Below, piece by piece: positions 1-13,700 of a stretch of DNA of 64,000 nt. A program made the position numbers and the translations under genes. Location: assembly GCA_949987705.1 (NCBI GenBank), contig OX465283.1, positions 49,018,953 through 49,082,952 on the forward strand, written 5' to 3'. The stretch's first letter is position 1. The number at the start of each line of letters is the position of its first letter. This DNA is from Thereva unica (lineage: Eukaryota; Arthropoda; Insecta; Diptera; Therevidae). The notes under the pieces were generated by a model that saw only the letters and a list, made by a program, of their open reading frames with translations, was not told the DNA's origin and did not search any database.

Positions 1-1619
1 TCCTCGGTTCGAAATTATTTATTAGGGAGATTCATTCTGTGAATTGGTGAATGAATTAAAGAAAAAGACCGCTTCACGGGAATTCCCGGGAAATGTTGCG
101 GGATAGCGGGATCAATTTTACGCCCGGGATCCCGGGAAAACGGGACATTTACATTTTGACATAAAAAATTATGACGATTATGGTCAATTTTATCAGTCAC
201 ACACGCAAATGATTTACCTGACGTTATGCTGATTGGGTGTGCAGAGTCAAATAAGCATTGCACAGTAGTGCGTTATTGTCAGCAGTCATAATTAGTCATC
301 TAAGCATCTTACAGGATTCGAATTTTAAATCGACGACCATCTGCTCTGACATACTAGAGGCCAAGATAGATTTGAAACCCTTTTGCTATGAATATCGAGA
401 GCTGTGAAGAATGGAAATCTAAGGCCCTCCGGACACGAGCCGACCGATTTGTAATCCTAATTGCAAACTAGCTTCACAATAAACATTTTGTCATACAATT
501 CCCTAGACAAACGTTTTTTTTTTTTTGCAAATGTTTGATAGTGGACCCGCCTTTATTAGGCGCAAACCTGGTGGTGCATTGCCCATTGCAAATCGTTGTT
601 CACTGTTACTAATTTAACAACATGTTTGGGACACACATTAAGTTTCCTATTAAGTCGATTTCCTCAGTCTTTTCTGTACGCAAGTGAATAAAACATATCT
701 GTGGTTCTACAATTACTCTCAAAAAAAAAAAAAAACCAAGAAAACACTGGACCCTTCTGTACGCTTCCGCGAAATGCCTACATATAACCAAATATTTTTT
801 GGTAAAAAATACATCTAAAAAATATTGTTTTATTCCAAGAGTCTCAGAAAATCAATTACAATGTTATGGTAGGTATTTACTAATACCTAATACATATTAG
901 TATCAAAGATCAAATATCTAACTATTATCGTATTTTACTTAGTTACTGGCAGTATAAATAAAAGTAGCAGGGAATTAACAATTTTGTTTTGCAATCACGA
1001 ATTTCAAAGCTGATATTTTAAATATCAATGAAATAATCCCAATGTAATTAATCCTACTACTTAGGCTTATAGCCGCTTTCAAAATCCACTAATACTAAGT
1101 CTAAAAAATTGATTTTTCAATGTGATTACTTTTTGATTGTGTTCATCTTAAACATACTAAAAATAAATATGGTATCATTTATTTTTTTCCAATATTTTAT
1201 TGTTAAAAGTTTTTAATTATTATTCATCTATAAATATTTTTCTATTGTCTAAATGTTAACTAGTGATATTTTGCATATATAATTTGTTTTTATACACATG
1301 GTTGTTGTTTGACTTTCAAAGGCCTGTTATCACCACAAATAGTCGATCAATTTTAATTACCATAAAAGCAAACAAAAGGAGCAGATTAATCTCGAGTTCA
1401 TTTAAAGTCAGTAAATATTTTCAACCAGTGGTCTATTTACTTTTGATATTCCCTATTCAATATTTTGATAGAATAGCAACTACCAGACATTATTTATATA
1501 ATTAGCACAAAAGCTGCTGTATTTAAAATTTTGCACCCATCCATTATTATCATTAAAATAATTTTCGAGAACTTGTTAAATGTATGAATAATTAATTACT
1601 TTTTTTAATTTTATTTCAG
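1..1619. other. Non-coding, presumed intron
   Basis: No exon is visible. It holds a GC-rich patch at about 70-145 with repeated CGGGA/CCCGGG motifs in an AT-rich background, a repeat at about 300-395 that recurs inverted at 10420-10520, and poly-T and poly-A runs at 514-526 and 721-734. The last bases before 1620 form a good pyrimidine tract. Confidence 0.6.
300..395 (+). repeat. Dispersed repeat, copy A
   Basis: The segment around CGACGACCATCTGCTCTGAC matches the reverse complement of about 10420-10520, with scattered mismatches over roughly 90 bases. It is probably an old transposon fragment. The second copy lies inside the TIR element at 9415-11187. Confidence 0.6.
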
Positions 1620-1708
1620 GTGATCAAATACTGGCATTAAAGAACAATTTCCCAACTATAAAGCCAATCGGCTCGTCAGCCAACATTATTGACGAAACAT
1701 CTGATGAG
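1620..1708 (+). CDS. PTPN13: Exon 1: C-terminal half of a PDZ domain
   Basis: The acceptor is a T-rich tract ending TTTATTTCAG, and the donor is GAG|GTAATT. Only the frame that starts with two leftover bases is open. It reads DQILALKNN..., the usual PDZ strand after the GD turn, and ends IIDETSDE. The segment that should form the second PDZ helix is unusual, so the domain may be degenerate. The first half of the domain must lie on an exon before position 1. The reading frame also runs on past the donor for about 11 codons. Confidence 0.7.
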
Positions 1709-4700
1709 GTAATTTGCCGTCCACCTGATGACACGAGAACGTAATTGAGCGAGAAAAAATATGGCCATTTCCGTCATGAGCTCGTTTCATCGCACTTAAT
1801 TAGAATTTTTTCCATCACTCAACACAGTAACTGGGCCACTCTCTAAGCTTACAAATATACTCTTTTTCCTTCAGATACTGCTTCGGTTCGTGCGACGTCT
1901 GGAATCATTTAAGCAGCAAAACAGTCTACAGCAAGACTTTCAACAGCCCTCAGTTACCGGGAAAACTGAATTGAAAATTGATGAAAATCGAAATTACCAC
2001 TACAGAGGAAGTGCGGAGAATATTTCACCGAAAAGCGAAACATTTCCTGATATTAACAACAAACGCCGTGCAAGGAGCTCAAACCGATCGGAGGATGCAG
2101 TCAACTGTAATGAGGACGACACTCATCGAACATCAAACAAGTTTGCTGGGCTAAGTAATGATAGACTTGAAAAAGGATGCTGTATTGAGAGAAGTTATCA
2201 GGATCACAAGGACACTCATGACTACTTAACCGAAAGCAAAAAAACTAAAAACGATAACTTCAATGGAGAAAATGAATCTGTATTGAGGAGGACAACAACT
2301 CGTAATGGTGATGAAATTGGGTCAGACTGCGATAAGGAGAATTTCTTAGTTGATAAGGAGAATATGGGATCAAATGTGTCCCGGAACACTAGTAAGGGAC
2401 TATCAGGACGAAGGACTCAATCATCTGGTAAGGATATAAATTTTTTTGCCACCAGCATAGAAAATATTTTATAGCCCCTTCAGGATATAAATTAGTAGAA
2501 ATGTGCCGATTTCGTGTTTTGATTTTTTTATTGAATCTTATTAGATTTGTAGCAATTTTTATTGGGGTCAGTTCTGTTACATAAAGTGAGTTATGTCCGG
2601 CGATGTTTTAAGGTCTCGATGAGCTTGTAGTGTTGTTTGGGGGTCATTTCATTTTATTTAGTAACAGCATGAAATTGGTTTTTCTGTTCAACATTTTTTA
2701 TTGCTTACTGAGCGAAATTTGTTTCTTTTGACGAGATAATGAAAATTATCTTCTGAACAGAAACAATTTGTCATTTAGCTGGTCGTTGGGATATTAACAA
2801 GTAGTCAGGAGTAAATAAATTGGTTTTTGAGGACCCATTAATGGTTTTGCTGGGGATAATGATATTTTTAAATATCACCCTTTTGTACTAACAGTTCGTC
2901 ATGTTTTGGGGCCTCGGTAGTCTAGAGGTAAGGCGCCTGACTGCTATCCCCAGAGGTCCCGGGTTCGAATCCCGGCGGTGCCACGGTTCTTCGCCTTTCC
3001 GACCTAACTTTCCTTCTTTCTTCTTCCCTCTTTACATTCCTGATTCCCCTGTCATAGCCTTCCCTAGTCCTTCTCCGCTCCACCAAGCGCATGCCATCGG
3101 TTGGTTGATGAGATTCAACTCGTTTCAGGAGGCATAACACTCCAGCGAGTTGTTCTCGACGCCCCGATGTCAGAGTCGCGAAATGGTTGTGAGTAGGTGG
3201 AATAAAAATATCGCGGCTAGGTTGTGACAGTTACTTCCTTCTCTTCTCTCTATCTTCCGGCTAGAGCTGCTGTTCGACATTCACTCTATACGAAAAATAG
3301 ATTGTCGACAGTACAAAGGGACTTTCCCTAAGCCTCTAGTCTGTCACATAAAAAAAAAAATGTCGTTTGGGTCATGGTAAAATGTCTATTAGTTAACTTA
3401 GTTTTGAGTGAAAGAGGAGAATAGGATATTTGGCGGTGAAAGATTGCTCCATAGTTGAATTATTCTATTTATAAACGAAGTTCTAGAATCTAGACCATAG
3501 TGTGCATGAAAATGAGGAGTGCCAGATGTAAGAGTAAACAGTCTTAACCCGAGTAAAAATAAAAAATGGGCCGCCAGCCGTTTGGCTTTTTAAGGGGGAT
3601 ATGATGGCCGTAGAGTTTTTAATGCGAGCACATAAGGCCTTACTGTGGCCAAACTTGACTGAACACGCGGGCACTCTATGCAAACGTTGCAAGTGAAATA
3701 TGTAGTGCGTGTTGATTTATATTTTAGTGGGTAATTTTCTTGAAAGAAAACGTACAATCTAGTTCTTTAGAAACAAATTGATACTAGTAACTTTGGGTTT
3801 AGTTAGAGCAGGGTGCTATAGTCTGTCAAAAGCCTTGGAGATATCTAGCGGAACTAGATAAAATAACTAGATAGCGATGGGTGCACTGCTGTGGTTGAAA
3901 TGCTCTGTAAGAGACACAAAAGATTGCGTGTAGATCTATTTGGTGTCAAGTCAAGCATTGCTTGTGGTGTAAGCATTGCTTATTGAGCGATATGTCACTG
4001 GTCAATGTACAATGTATTTGTACTTATTGAGTTAAAAATTCTACAAGGTTCTATATATGATAATCTATATTTTTGCAAAAACTACTACTATTATATGGTA
4101 GCACTTCATGGCAGCACGAAGTACTACGTTAAACAGAGAACCATTCAATTCTATCCTTATTTAGTGCTAGAATAACAAAGCTATATGTTAAACATAGGAC
4201 TTTGCTTATACAGAAAAGCTTGTCTTTGACCAAAGTTCTATGTTAGTTTTCAGTGTTACCCTGTACGTTGCGGAAAATTTACTGATTTAGACCATTTGTA
4301 TTTTTAAAAAGTAAGTAGATGAAATATACATGGAATTATAGATTATGCGAATGATAACTCATTGGTAGATAAAGATTTCATGCCTCCTGCTCCTCGTTGT
4401 CGTATAACCTCAAGTTTCACAGACTCGGACGAAGTTGGAAGGTCAGTTCAGTTAAATTGCATATCAAAATTTCAAGTTAAAGAAACTAAAAGATTCACGA
4501 AATAAGGGGTTAGAATACCTATGGGTCTAGTAGAAAGAAACTAATTCCAGCTAAGAAGATTAGAAAAAGCAAGGATTGCCTGAATAAATGTGTGCTTAAA
4601 TGTAGCCAAAAAATTACTGATTATGAAACATTAACAATTTTTACCGATTATTGTAAACTATCATCCGAAGAAAAGCGAATGTTTTTGTTGAATAATACTA

Positions 4701-7700
4701 GCTGTTTATAACCTGATAGAATTGTTATGCATTACTTTTACCAGGAACTTGGATTAAAAATGAAGAATATTATGATGACCCCGCTAATGTTTTAATATTT
4801 CATACACACATACCAAAAATGCTATCGCTAGTGACGATAAATCCCATGAAATGTATGACAGAAAACGGACAAATGAATTTGATGGTTTTTAATTATGCAT
4901 CGCCACGTAAAACAGGGAAAATTATGTTTAGCTGTGGTAAAAATTTCTTTAATTTTTCCGAATTTGACCAGACTTAAACAATACTTAAACAAATGTGACG
5001 TTCTTAAGCAATATTAAACAAACGTTCTTTCTAATTTCTAAACACGAATATGTTTCAAATATAGTTTCTTTTTGTAATCAAATGTACAGTTTGTTCCTTA
5101 CAAGTAATTGAAAACACGAAATTCTTCTTAGGTCTTACCCGACTGACAATGATTTTGATTTTGTCAACATTTTCTTTTGATGCTATCCTCAGTATCAGTA
5201 GTCTTTATCATTCAATTTAGGGATATTTTAATCTTCTTTTTGATGTCTCTATTGTATACTCCTAGTAGTACATGGGTTTCTTGAAACTTCTTCTCACCTA
5301 ATTGTCTTTATGTTGTCCACTTCTTTCCAGTTGATTACAAGTAGTTTTCGTTATTTTCTCGCATACCTTATATATACCATGAAAATTTTCATCTCCTGTT
5401 ATTATTAGCGTAAAAAAATATTGTTGACATATATCTTATAGGGGGTAATCGATTAAATTTTGTAAACTAAAATAATTTTTATTTTAAATTCATTTTCGGT
5501 TCTATTTCATTTTTGTTATACAGTAAAGCAAATGTCATAAAAATTAATATGACTCAACATTAAATATTATAAGACAGTTAAAACAAATTAATTTATTTAT
5601 ATATGCCATAATCTGACGTAAATCTAAATAGATCCGCAAAATCTACACCATTTTTGCTTTTGTTGCGAAGAACGCTATTAGAATAATAAAGGACAATGTA
5701 AAGGACAATAACAACTAAGAGTATCTTAAGGCATGCCGATTGAATTTTTTAAAGGGTGAAACTATCTATCCATTAAAAAAAAAATATAAACATATTTCTG
5801 GAAAACTAGTCAGCAGCCATGGATTAGCTCCATTAAAACTATTACGATTCAAACTGATCTTCAATCTTTGGATATAGCGACAATGCATATATTTTTGCCG
5901 TAACTCGTTGTAAATAAAACAGCTTTCTTAAAATGTATGAAATGTGAGAGAAATAATGATAGTGAAAAAAAAAGAATGGAAACGACTTAATTTTGGATGC
6001 GATGTTGTTATTGGCATTTAAGAATAGAAATTTGTAAATTGCCACAATATTCTAAAGTATTTGAATTTGTTGCTATTCATCCATAATCAAAATTATAAAT
6101 ATATCGAACTATAAAAAATGTTAAGATCTAAGAACAAAACTGAAAGTGTAAGTATTTTAACGAAAAATAAACTGTTAATTATTTAGATAATTAAAAAACT
6201 TTTTAATACACCACGTTTTTAAAACAAATTAAAAAGTATAAAATAATTTCTCCTAGCTCCACACAGATTTAGAGCCTCATACATAATTTTAACACTATAC
6301 AGATACATAGTCCTTAAAATTTGTGATAGTGAATTTGTAATAGCTATGAAAATATTTGTAAGATTAAAAACGAAAACACATTTCTCAACTTTGAATAGAT
6401 ATATTTTAATTAGGTTTAAAGAAAATAATTAGACAAAAATCAAATAGCAAATATTAAAAAATAAGTGTAGAATAGTTGTGAAATAAAACAATAAGAAGAA
6501 AATACTGAATATTTTATAATAAAAGTAGTAAAATTTAAAAAACTTGTATTGGTACTGATCCCGGACCTGGACAACATACACTCTGTAGGTAATGTACCAA
6601 TTTGTTTTAGCCGCCAGGTCGGATTTACAATGACAGCATATAGCTTAATGTATTCTACTTATCACACCCTTTATTTTGGTACCCATGTCCCGGGTGTTGT
6701 GAAGAAAATGGTAATCTGCCACCACGGATCTAACGACATAGTCTATTGTATTCTACTTATGATACCCTTTCATTCGATTCCCATGTCCAGGGGGTTGTGA
6801 AGATAATAGTAATCTGCCCTCTGGAGATAGCCGCCACGGATCTAACGGTATATTTAGTATACCATATTGCTTATTGTGTTTTAAAATTGTATTCTACTAA
6901 ACTTTCATTTGATACGCATGTCGAGGGAGTTGTGAAGAGAATGTTAATCCGCACTTTTGAGATGATCCGCACTTTTGAGATGGATCTCATCGTATATTAG
7001 GTATACTATATTGCTTTTTGTATTCTACTTATCATACCCTTTCATTTGATACCCTTGTTGAAGGTGTTGTAAAGAAAATGGTAATCCGCCCTCTTGAGAC
7101 AGCTCCCATGGCTCTAACGACATACTCTATTGTATTCTATTTAGGATGCTTTTCATTTGATACCCATGTCGAAGGGGTTGTAAAAAAATGGTAATCCACC
7201 CTCTTGGGACGGCCTCCATGGATCTAACCCTATATTAAGTATGCTATATTGCTTATTGTATTCTACATATGATGCTCTTTCATTTGATACCCACGCCATC
7301 CTCATCCGCCCTCCTGAAATGGCCGCCATGGATCTAAAGATATATTGAGTATACCATATTGCTTATCGTATTCTACTTATTATAACCTTTCCTTTGATAT
7401 CCATGTCAAAGAGGTTGTGAAGAAAATGGTAATCCGCTCTCTTGAGGTGGCCGCCATGGATCTAGCGGTATATATTGCTTATTGTATTCTACTTATGATG
7501 CCCTTTCATATGATACCCAAGTTTCGGGTATTCAGTTAGTAATCTGCCCTCTTGAGAAGGCCGCCAAGGATATAACGATATATTGCATTGTCATCGAAGC
7601 TAACGCTGTGTGCAAAATTTCAACATGATAGGATAACCGGAAGTAGTCATAGAATAGATTGCAAAATTGGTACCGGACAAACAGACAGACAAGAAAGCGA

Positions 7701-10700
7701 GTTAATAAAAAAGTTTTAAAATGAAAACGTACTTATATTACGAAGTAATAAATTTTTGATACGTTTAAATCAAATTTTTTGAAAGCACATGCAAATATGA
7801 TCAGATACTACGGACAGAGCACGTACAGGAAGATCTATCATGAGTTCATTTTGCTGTAGTTAACCTTAGTGTTTTTCATTTGCATTCTTAAATTGCTAAA
7901 AAGTAGAAACTATAAAAATCATAATTTTAAGAGCGCATTCAAATTACCAAAATAACATGCTGAAAATATTCAAATTTAAAATATATCTTCAATGCCCAAC
8001 ATAAAATATAAGCGTATCGGCAATTTAATCAAAAATCTCAAAATCCAGAAAATACAATTAAAAATTAGTAATGAAAAATTTTCCTTTAGGAAATTTATAT
8101 ACTGACAAAAATGGCGAACCCTACCAAACAACAAAATCGAATCGCTACGAAAAGCAGAACTCAGTGCCGGCAAATGAGTCGTACATCGTCAAGTACAACA
8201 CAATGGACAGGCGAGATGTCCCTGATTATCAAACAGAAGCATACCCCGAAAATTTAATGCCACACCACGACCATCAACAGATACAGCTGACACAGTCTGG
8301 TGTAACAAGACAGGATCGAAACAAATTCTGCGGAAGTCTTCCAAATCACTTGGACAATGATGACAGCAATGTTGAAAAGGATATTGCACCAAACTGTACG
8401 TGCATATTAACCATCATATCCCAAGCATCTGAGGTAGATTTCTTCACAATATTTTCTTGTTATCTGTTGCAGACAACCAGGCTGAGAATACTATCAGGAC
8501 GATGGATAGGATGGAATACGTGACTCCAGGTTCAAATAGACCACAGCACAAACAGATACATCAGCAGTCACCATATAATAGTGTTAGCGAAAAGGAAACA
8601 GCATCGACAAGCTCTGAAAGCAGCACGTTTAAAATCAATCAAGGTACGAATACTATACATATTTCATTCTTTCCCTGTTATATATTTTTTTCTTCTTATT
8701 TTATTGTTGTTGTTCAGTTATTTTTTTGGGGGGATATGGGGTATTTATTTGCGGGGAAAGATTATACTTTGAATATTCTCAAACATTGTGGGGATTTATT
8801 TCGTGACTTTGCAGATAAACCGGATATCCAGCTAAAGCTGCCTCTGACACGTTCGAATTTCGACCCAAGCTGTGATCAGGGTTATGGATCTGAACGTTCA
8901 CCAGAGGATGAAATGCCTCCGCATCTACCTAACATGTCTTCTTCACCTTATCCAATGCATCACACTCATATAATGGATATGGCCTTGGAAAATGGAAATC
9001 CATACGCTTATAATTTTATAACTAAAGGTTTGAGAAATTATTTTATTTAATGTATTATTCAAATTTATATTTAAATTATTTTATTTATTTTGTGTATGAT
9101 TTTAAATTCATAGTCCTGTTGTGTCGTAGTGTTTTTAATATTATGTCCCCATAATGGGTTTAGGAAACATGCTCGTATTAGTAATTATTGGGTCTTTGTT
9201 TTAACAATGTATTCTGCTTTTGTATACCAGAACTATCCAAATTAAAATAGCATCTACCAATCTAACTTGGGTTATAAAAAAAAATTAGCTGATTGCAGTA
9301 TCACTTTAGTTGTTGAACCCTGAAGGATAATAAATTGAAAATTTTAACATAAGAATATACATACATAGGCAATAGGGCGCGGGGTTCACCATATGGGTTG
9401 CCGCCTCATTCCTTAATAAAGGGTTGTCTATTAATGACGTGAGGCTATTTTGGCGTTTTTTCAAATCCCCTGCGCCTTGGTGAGATGTCGTGAGATTTGG
9501 CTCGACCCCTTCCGCCAATTATCTCACGTGAGATTTTTCAAATTTAAATACGTTAATCTGTGAATGATTGCGTTGTGTTTATTTAAAAAAAAAAAACATA
9601 ATTTGTGTTGACGAACAAAATCATCCCAGCAGCAACTTACATGCACCCAATATAAACCAGGATTTGAAATCAAAATAAACTTAAAGCAAAGCATATTTTT
9701 GTAGACTTACTTTGCTGTAGACTGTGAAAGCTTTTTGTTTCGTATTTCTGCTGTTGCTTTCAAATTACTTAAAAGCTTTCAGGAGCATACAGGTTCCACT
9801 GCAAATGATCCGGCTTTAAAATACTTTGCTGTGAAATGCTTTTGCCCCCAAAGGCTGTGAAATACTTTGATTCCTACAACTTTTTTTCAAGATTCAACTT
9901 TAGATAGTAAAATGGTACTTTATTTAGAGGGGTGACAACTTTTGTTGTGTATGTGAAGGAGCATTTGCAAGCAACAGCATTCGCAGCAATATGAAACAAA
10001 AAGTTTTCACAGCCTATAGCCAAAAGTTTGATAATATGATTGCTGTAAAGGAAAGCAATACATATTGCTGTGGTTTTCTTAGCAGCAAAGCAAAGACAAC
10101 CACAACAGCATTAAAATTGCTGCAGCAATTTAAACTCTGATATAAACCATAGCGCACCCGTCCAATATCTAATTCAATATAGCCCAACCGATCAGGCACA
10201 ACTCCAACTTAATAGTAATGGTAGAGACATTTACTACTCTGGAGATATACAAAGTTCGGATCATCCTTCTATAGACGTCACCTTAGTGTAAAAAACCTGT
10301 GACTGATTGATCCAGGACTTATAAAGGCGGAATTTGAAGTCACCGCCAGCTTGTAATTGGCGTTTCAGCCGCCTTTACACCGGGATTTAGATTCAAGAAG
10401 TGCGGTTTTGCTAGACTTCCAATCATAGCAAAAGATTTTCAAAATCTATCTGGGCCTCTCTTGTTAGAGCAGATGGTCGTCCATTCAAAATTCTATTTCT
10501 GTATGATTCTTAGAAGACTAGGTATATGTCGCCTGGTGTAAATCTCTGCCTTTTATAGTGACAATGCACCGCAGATAGCATGTGTTCTGACTGATGTGAC
10601 AAGAGTCGATTCCTAATAAAATCTCTATGATTGCATTAGAATTAGGTATATTATGTACTTGAGATACTTGCTTTATGTTCTAGGTTTTTCAAATGGGCCT

Positions 10701-13700
10701 TTGCGCCTGCGTTTTGTTCCAGCTCCAGGTCATAGTCGTATAAGTCAATGCATTTGTTCGTTCCAGGTCATCGTATAAATGATTAGAAATTTTCATCACG
10801 TCATACACTCTTCATTCCCAGATATTTAAAATATTTTCATTACTTTTTTCTGGAAACGGCAGTGGCGCATACTTTTTATGTAATGGATTCATTATTCCTT
10901 CTGATAATTTTCCAGTGTATCGTCTCTCTATGGGCAATATGTATTGATAAAACCTTTCACCGTGTTCATCTGATACTACAACAAGATTTTCGTGGATTTT
11001 TCGGTTTAATTTACCTGTACTATTAATTCAACCCAGACTTCTCGCAATTGTACACAGTTTTTTGCGGAAAAATAAAGTGATATTTGCCGAGACCCCCTTC
11101 CTCCTCCACGTGAGATTTGATGAGATTCGTCTCGACCACCCCCTTCCTCCCTAAAGGCCTTACGTAATTAATGGACGACTCCAAATAATTAAAACTAGTA
11201 GGAAAGCCCGTTACCGAAATTCGGTCACCAAAAATAAATAAATAAAATTAACGATTTGTTCGAATTTAAATTTTTATATTAAAAAAAAAAACAACTAGTC
11301 GCAATGGCGATTTTTTAATTACCCGATTAAAAATAATTTCATGGTTTAATTTCCTTACTAGCACGCACGCGCCCGCAGCTAGCACGCATAGCGAACAAAT
11401 AGGCACGCCACAAAAGTACGTACTCTCCCGCCACAGGTACGCACGCTCCCGCCACAGGGATACACGCTCCCGCCACTGGCACGAAAATCTAAAAATTTGT
11501 TCGCTAGAGGGATGCACTCTCCCGCCACAGGTATCCACTCTCCCGCCACACGCACGAAAATCTCAAAATGTGCCTGATGACGACTTTACATACATATATA
11601 ATACTCTTCTCCATCTTTTTTAAGAGGCGTAGAATTTTTATTCTACGAAAAAAAAAATTTTTCTTTCATTTTAAATTTGAGTTTCGTGCGTACCAGCTGC
11701 ATGCTAGCTGCGGGCTAGTGTTATTTTCACTCAGGCGTGCATGCTAGCTGCGGGCGCCGTGCGGGCTAGTGCATGCCAGCTGCGTGCTAGCTGCGGGCGA
11801 AATTCATTTTTAATCGGGTACTTTGAAACATTTCCATTGTCGCTTCAGAGCGTCTTAAATTTCACAGGACTTATTAATCTCTTCCATCAGTTCTTGCTTG
11901 ACTATGAGGTTTGCTGGCTTTACATCTATTATTCTAATAAATGCATTCTATCACTTTGTACTTAACTTCACTGCCCAAAATACGAACAACAGCACCTTAC
12001 ATAATACAACAGTACAGGCACAAAGTAATCGAGTTTTTTATGTCAGTTATGCCGCTAAAAATTCACACAAACGATTGTTTTCTCTGTTTCTCATTCGCTT
12101 GAATGCAGCTGCGTTTGTGTCTATCATAGGCTACTCAGCTCTAGCGTTGATACTCACAAAAATATTCAAATTTTTCAATACTTTTTCCAAATCAGAAAAA
12201 ATTCAAATCTGTATAATTTTTTATTCGTAAATCAATTTTCTTTAAATTCCTTATTACACAACTATTCCATAAAAATAGCATATTCTGAAAATTCGAAATC
12301 GAACGAAATCGGTCCACGAACAAAAAAGCCGTCTACAAAACATAGGCACAAATCAGAAACATAACAGATAAAACAATCTTTCTTAGTTCAGTACCCCTTT
12401 TTCCAGTAACGCCTCCAGGCTATCTGCAAATGCTCTACCAATATTGGCAAAATTTAAATGCAGTTTCTGCGTTTTCTGATCCAATTTCAATCTTTCATCC
12501 TTAATGAAACTAACTATCTAACAAGTGAAATGTCTTCCAAAGCCTTCCTTACTATGGCGGAAAATTGGGATTTCACAAAATTATCTGTAATTTTCAGATA
12601 AGTATCGCTTACTTCATTAAAATGGATGTTACTCACACCCAACGGATGAATCGAATCCTGTACCTTTTTTATATTAAAAATTCTCTGTGAGTATTTAAGG
12701 CTCCTACTCCCGAATGTAATTATGCTAGGGAATTGGGAAATCATAATATTACTGTCAGTCTCGCTGGCAGTTAATTATATGTATTTGAAAGGTTCATTAA
12801 TAAATTGTATCAGATTGGGTAAAAGAAAAATTGATACCAAAAAATCTGGTGATGACAGCACGAGTAAACAAAATTTAAGTGTTCCGAATTTAAGCTTTAA
12901 TTTGGAAAAAGCGCTTGGGATAATATAGGGTTTTATTTTGGTGAAAAATTGAAGAAATTATTATTACTGACTTTATTAGAAAAACGTACATCAGAGTTCG
13001 TGCGATTGTTAGTACAGATATACATACGTACGTACTACAGTACGAATATACGTTAAGCTGTTATTTGATAACACCTGTTCTTATGATAGCATCACACTCC
13101 ATATCATTTAAAAGGGATTTGTATTTCCATCGAACTAGTCTAAAAAAAATCTTTTATGATCTGATAATTATTTTAGTTATTAATGAAAGACTTCGATTTA
13201 TAAATGAGTATTTGTGTGAGTTGCTGGCCTTAATGCATTCGAAATATTTGCATGTTTTCTATGGCTGCTTTGGGCTGCCCGGCTTCAGATGCATGGTTAC
13301 AATCTTATAAGTAGTTCAGATGCATGTCCGGGGAAATTAGAAAAAAAAACGCACTAAAGGAGGCAAAACTACAAAATAACTCTAAATTGGTCCACACCTT
13401 CCTTGTGACTTTTTAAGAAAATAATTTTGGAATCCAAAAAAAAAACATGGCCGCCGGAGATATCGCGTTTCTCCCGAGTTTTTCATATACATATATCTCG
13501 GTTTGTATAGGTCGTACAAGCGCCCAAAATGTTGACAATGAATTTCTCTATAACTTGAGTTCTTACAAAAATGTTGACCCGATCAATCCTTTGAAAGTCA
13601 TTCAAGGTCAAAGATATCTAAAATCACTTTTTGGCCAAAATTTCACTTAAAACTGGTATTTTCGAAAAAATGTTTTGATAAGTCAATAAGAAGCGTTATT

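Noticed and set aside
2908..2985. Candidate tRNA gene (also at 47356)
   Set aside because: Strong A and B boxes, but poor anticodon stem and incomplete acceptor pairing. Both copies continue into the same 370-base body with an A tail, so they are SINE heads.
2630..3400. Long target duplication around SINE copy 1
   Set aside because: TGTTGTTTGGGGGTCATT at 2630 and TGTCGTTTGGGTCATGG at 3361 look alike, but they are too far from the SINE start and too imperfect to support it.
6550..7600. CRISPR-like array
   Set aside because: Units are long, adjacent and diverged without unique spacers of fixed length, and the context is eukaryotic.
10320..10383. Independent small MITE (AAAGGCGG ... CCGCCTTT)
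   Set aside because: Only 8-10 bases pair in a 64-base region. Treated as a hairpin within the larger element.
13447..13650. Short gene starting MAAGDIAFLP
   Set aside because: No homologous motif, no splice or polyadenylation context, and it lies in repeat-like sequence.
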